Positions 59,971 through 64,000 of a stretch of DNA of 64,000 bases are shown here, one piece after another; position 1 is the first letter of the stretch, and each line of letters opens with the position of its first letter. The position numbers and the translations under genes are program-made. The notes beneath the pieces are model-generated. The model saw nothing but the letters and a program-made list of their open reading frames with translations. It did not search any database and was not told where the DNA came from. The stretch spans positions 4,429,754 to 4,493,753 of the forward strand of contig OY998177.1 of the NCBI GenBank assembly GCA_963921935.1. Direction: 5' to 3'. The DNA is from Galeruca laticollis. Lineage: Eukaryota; Arthropoda; Insecta; Coleoptera; Chrysomelidae.

Positions 59971-61125
59971 GTTGTTAAACAATAATTGGTTGTCCTTGAA
60001 TATCAGCAAAACATAATTTATAACTTTTTCTACAACCAAACACGATCAACTACATGACTTAATCGTTCAAATAACATAAAGCAAATTGTAACATCCACCA
60101 AAAATGTGACTATCATCTGATTGAAAAAACATAGTCAATAAAATATCTCGGTATCTCACTTGATCTACACTTAAAATGGACTGAGTATATTAGTTATGTT
60201 GCTAAGCGTTTACGTACTTTGATCTTTATTTTCCATGAAATTTGTGTTATATTATCCAAGAAGAATTAATTGATTTTGTATACCTCACTTGCAGAATCCG
60301 TTATTTTATATTCTACACCAGCATAGGGATTAGCCTTTAAAACAGCACTGAACACATTACAAGTGGCACAAAATTTACTAATCAAAATTATTTATCGAAG
60401 AAACAGACTATATCCGACTGATCTTTTGTATAAAGAAACTAAAATATTTCACATTAATTTAATATATATTTATAACTGTTTAAAAAGAATGTTTAATGAA
60501 CAAAAATTAGTTTTAAATTCAGTACAAGATCACACTCGTTCTGCCAAGAACTTGGCTATTAAAGTTGGTTTTTTTTTACAAAACTACAACTTCTTTCACG
60601 TTCCAAGGTCCAAAAATATTTAACATTCTACCAAAATACCTAAAAGAAATAAAAAAATATCATATTTTCAAGACAAAAGTAAAACATTTTATTTTTTCCA
60701 ACCAAGGTAAATTTACTTTAGTGGTTGTCATCTTACTATACAGACATATGTGTTATATTGCATATATACCAGATTTTTGTTCTTTTAATACATACATATA
60801 TTATTGGAATCTCTAACATTCTTTCAGCTCCATTCCCGCCTAGAAGAAACCGAACATTTTTGATTACTGCAAATAATATTTACCTAAAATATTATATGGT
60901 ACTCACCAAAAATAATGTAATGAGTGTGCCACGTGTTTAAGCTACAGTACAGGCTACCTGGCCTAGTGTGGTTTTCTCCCATGAGATACTCAAAATTCAT
61001 ATTTATAAAAAATAAAAAAAACATTTGACACAACTATGATCTATAAAAAAAAAATATACATATAAATACTTGTATTCATTCATATAACATTGTTTCAGAA
61101 GCAATAAATATATTATTATTATTAT
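59971..61125 (+). pseudogene. Daphne/CR1-like retrotransposon, RT thumb to 3' tail
   Basis: In broken frames: NWLSLNISKT, TFSTTKHDQL and a K-YLGI-like stretch. From 60363 there is an open frame: AQNLLIKIIYRRNRLYPTDLLYKE, then SAKNLAIKVG and, in the next frame, FQGPKIFNILPKYLKE. This is the conserved C-terminal part of Daphne-type ORF2 (KxIYxxxxxYPTxxLxKE, then GxKxFNxLPxxLK). A 3' UTR runs to a TATTATTATTATT tail near 61106-61125. The RT core is absent between 59573 and 59971. Confidence 0.75.
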
Positions 61126-61398
61126 CAATTCTGAAATGGGAGTCAAGTTCGTTAAATAAAAAAAGACTGATTTTCTGCCGAAGTGGATAATGAAGAAATG
61201 TAAAACATAACACTTCAACTTTAAACTTCAGTCTCAAAATATACTTGGATAGATGTTCTGTATGCTCTTATTAATATTACAATGACTGTTCGGATCAATG
61301 ATACTTTCGGAGGCGTTTATAATTGAAAAGCGTTCTAATTGTTGATCATTGAGTTATTTGTTATTGAGAGTGTTTCCTACATGCTCAATATTATTCAA

Positions 61399-61399
<1 letters not shown>

Positions 61400-61493
<94 letters not shown>
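61400..61493. repeat. (TA)n microsatellite
   Basis: TA tract with two TG interruptions. Confidence 0.95.
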
Positions 61494-61496
<3 letters not shown>

Positions 61497-63400
61497 TCAG
61501 TTTCAGTGCTCACCAAATATGGATAAATAAGTTTCCTGCTACCTTGCTCATAATAACTCCATAATAAATTATGATAATATTCAATTCAATGAAAATTAAA
61601 CTTATTCACTACTGTTGCGTGAATTCATTTTCTATTCCAGAATTATTGAAACCTAATTAGATCGATTTCAAGCTTAAACTTTGGCTGCGTAGTGAACTCC
61701 CAACAAAATCGGTCTTTATTAAAATTTAATAACGCGGGAACTCGACTCGGAATGAATATTAAGCCTTGTACTTACTCTTTGAATAGACGGAATTAAAAAC
61801 AAACATAAAAATGTTTTTTTTTGCCACTGTATTTCGTGCTTCTTTTCAAACTTTAATTAAAAAAGTATACATTCATAAGGTACTGTAAATACTGAGATAA
61901 AAAAAGATAAAACTTATTCAGAAAGACCCTAATAAAGTCGTATATTTGGACATACTTTCTATTTTTAATTTCCTTGAGGGCGACTTCAACTTTGATATAA
62001 TCACATAATTGAATAGATTCTGTTGATTAATATACGGGTAAATAAATTAAATATATTGTTGACCTATTTCAGATTTTAGATTTCAGATTTATCTATTCTG
62101 GTAATTGCTGAAAATATCATTTGTGTTGTACTGTTCATAAAGTAACGTATAAATTAATTTTGATTTTAAATTACTATTAAAAAATATCTATGATACAGGG
62201 TGAATAGACTTGATGACGTCAACAACACTTTTTTAAATTAAACACCTCCCTTTTTCAGTGTGTGGATTTTTCATGTTGATCTGATTCAAAAATATATTAC
62301 AAGTTTATTCAAAATAATACAGGGTGGACAAAAATGCAAAAGTTGTTTATTATTTTAAATAATAATCCTAGCCGATGGACTGAACAGAAAATGTTTAAAA
62401 GTATTTCTTGCCATTTGTCTTTTAATTTGACGTAAAAATTGTCGGATATCCTACTACAATTCCGTATTGTTAATCTAATTTATCACATATCCGTATTTTA
62501 AAATACTGTTTTGTAAAAATACGTTCAATTGAATGTGAGGGAATTGAAATTTGAGGATGATTGGTGTTGGCAGTAGGATGAGGACAAGAAGTATGCAAAT
62601 CTATATACAATACGAGAAAAATTATTTGGTCCCATGGAACTTTAACAAGGACCATAAGCAACAATGCGTCAGAAGGAAGAAAGTATAGTCAGTCTATTCC
62701 TCTTTTCTTTAACTTTAAACTGTAATAATCTACACGAAGACTTCAGATTGTCTATCTCTCTCTGCCTCTCTCTAACACACTGATAACGTCATGTGTCTTA
62801 TGCATTTTCCCGCTAACTATCATCGTTTTACGTTAGAATTAAATGAGCATTGAAATTTGGTGGCTTGAATGAGGAATACTTTATGGGCACAAGGAAAATG
62901 AAGAGTGGGGATAAATAAAAATAGAAGAATTACGGTTCTCTAGGAAATCGTTTTATTAGGAGCGTATGAATTACAGTCGGTCTTTACACTGATTACAAGA
63001 CAGACGGAGACATTTAAATGCATCACTACCTGTCTGTTTTCGTATGGCGCATGATCTTTCTAAATGAGTAGTCTGCAGTAGTCTCTACAGAGGAATATAA
63101 TGTTATCCCAAAACGATTCGGACTGTATTTAAAAAAATGGTCATGGTAGTTTCAAACTGAAAAAGAGCTATGAAAAAAAGGGGGGACAGAAATTAAATCG
63201 TAAAACTCAATATATAATATATAGGCCTACGTAGCATTGGCCAAAACAAGGGTACCAGTTTTTCTTTACCTGAAGTTCCGTCTTACAGTGTATCTCGTCT
63301 ACTAAATATAGTATATAAAAAACAGAATTTAGTTTAGTCGATCTAAATATTTGAAACAAAAGTATAAGATGTTAGTGATTCTCCTCTTAAAACCCCATAG
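61494..63400. other. no clear gene; two transposon-end motifs
   Basis: AT-rich. Two TA-preceded CAGGGTG motifs lie in the same orientation at 62196 and 62320, resembling Tc1/mariner starts elsewhere in the window, but without inverted partners or transposase. Confidence 0.45.
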
Positions 63401-63402
63401 AA

Positions 63403-63615
63403 ATGGGTATCGTCTCGAGAGCTAAAACCAGTTCCACTCCAACCAGAAACGAGGAGAAAAGCAAATCCTCGGACCACAAAAATAAAAGGAAAAAATCCGT
63501 CACACAGGGCAAGCAAAAAAATGGCACCCGGCAAAAAACGCCACCCAACAAAAATAACCCTCGGGTGTTCGGAAGGGGCAACTTCAAAGTAGCGTCTCTG
63601 GTACTTCCAAGATGA
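63403..63615 (+). CDS. 70-codon Lys/Ser-rich open frame, doubtful
   Basis: The frame MGIVSRAKTSSTPTRNEEKS onward lies in the only GC-richer patch of the last 2.5 kb. It is strongly basic, with no domain that I recognise. The opposite strand is also open (63387-63633). It could be part of an unrecognised repeat or a gene fragment. A second unrelated frame follows at 63747-63977. Confidence 0.2.
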   Translation: MGIVSRAKTSSTPTRNEEKSKSSDHKNKRKKSVTQGKQKNGTRQKTPPNKNNPRVFGRGNFKVASLVLPR

Positions 63616-64000
63616 CGAAATTAATTTCTTCAATTTATCCGTAAAAACGAATTTCGAATCGATTATTTCAACAATACTACCACACAGACATCAATCGAAC
63701 ATCGAAACTAAATATAAAGTAATCTCATATGCTCCCTTAGGAAGGGATGGCTTCATTATTCCACATATTATTCAATAAGACCATACAAAACAATGAATCG
63801 AAAAACAGAGGTTCAGCGTGGAACAAAACGATCCTCTCAAACCAGGTATTAGAAAATTCACTAGATCGAAGTAGAGGTGCGTTCAGAAATGAGGTAGTTG
63901 AGGAAAGGTCGATTTTACACGATAAATTGACGTCATCGACTAGAGTAAAAATATATCCAGAACAAGCAAATTTCTGAACGTGAGAGAGAGTGACATTACT

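Noticed and set aside
62196..62330. Two CAGGGTG motifs as ends of one small transposon.
   Set aside because: They point the same way and are 124 bp apart, with no inverted partner, so they do not form an element.

Overview
The window looks like a transposon-dense stretch of an AT-rich arthropod genome, most likely an insect. The grounds are long (TA)n tracts, spliceosomal-type introns and splice sites, and a repeat set typical of insects: Penelope-like elements (PLEs), CR1/Jockey-, RTE-, I- and Daphne-like non-LTR retrotransposons, a Ty3/Gypsy element, Tc1/mariner relatives, MITEs, and a foldback element. No rRNA, tRNA, CRISPR or clear bacterial-type gene is visible. Nearly every coding stretch is a decayed mobile-element gene. 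Only one short stretch (28629-28886) looks like a candidate host exon.

Layout. 1-4.73 kb: two almost identical PLE copies head to tail, the first with an inverted 5' part, ending in (TA)n. 4.7-6.3 kb: non-coding DNA and microsatellites. 6.3-7.8 kb: small endonuclease relics. 8.1-12.7 kb: a minus-strand I-like retrotransposon with ORF1 and an EN-RT-RNase H ORF2. 13.3-14.1 kb: an integrase relic of the KRBA2 type. 15.3-16.7 kb: a PLE tail, a non-LTR tail and a ~175-bp tandem array that recurs at 23 kb. 17.6-21.3 kb: a minus-strand Gypsy element whose pol is followed by a macro domain and a CCCH zinc finger, then a probable LTR. 24.4-28.4 kb: a CR1-like element split by a head-to-head PLE pair. 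29.1-34.0 kb: a second CR1-like element split by a minus-strand RTE. 34.8-37.1 kb: a Tc1-type MITE, a PIN-like nuclease pseudogene and relics. 37.3-40.3 kb: a foldback element with tandem-repeat arms and a perfect 9-bp target duplication.

41.6-51.4 kb: three Tc1/mariner-related transposons. One is broken by a PLE, one is intact end to end with ~520-bp terminal inverted repeats, and one is split by a solo LTR. PLE and RTE relics lie between them. 51.5-57.5 kb: mostly non-coding DNA, with a non-LTR relic and a DIRS-like gag relic. 57.6-58.5 kb: a 360-bp tandem repeat carrying a hammerhead-ribozyme motif on the minus strand. 58.6-61.5 kb: microsatellites and a Daphne/CR1-like element whose RT core is replaced by two MITEs in opposite orientation. 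61.5-64 kb: no clear gene.

The thread through the window is self-cleaving-RNA-like sequence. Hammerhead-like motifs occur at six PLE 3' ends and in the 360-bp array. Across PLE families, core positions 3 and 8 appear to change together (C/G or U/A). The Gypsy macro domain and the foldback element are the other standout structures. All family names come from reading motifs by eye; no database search was possible.
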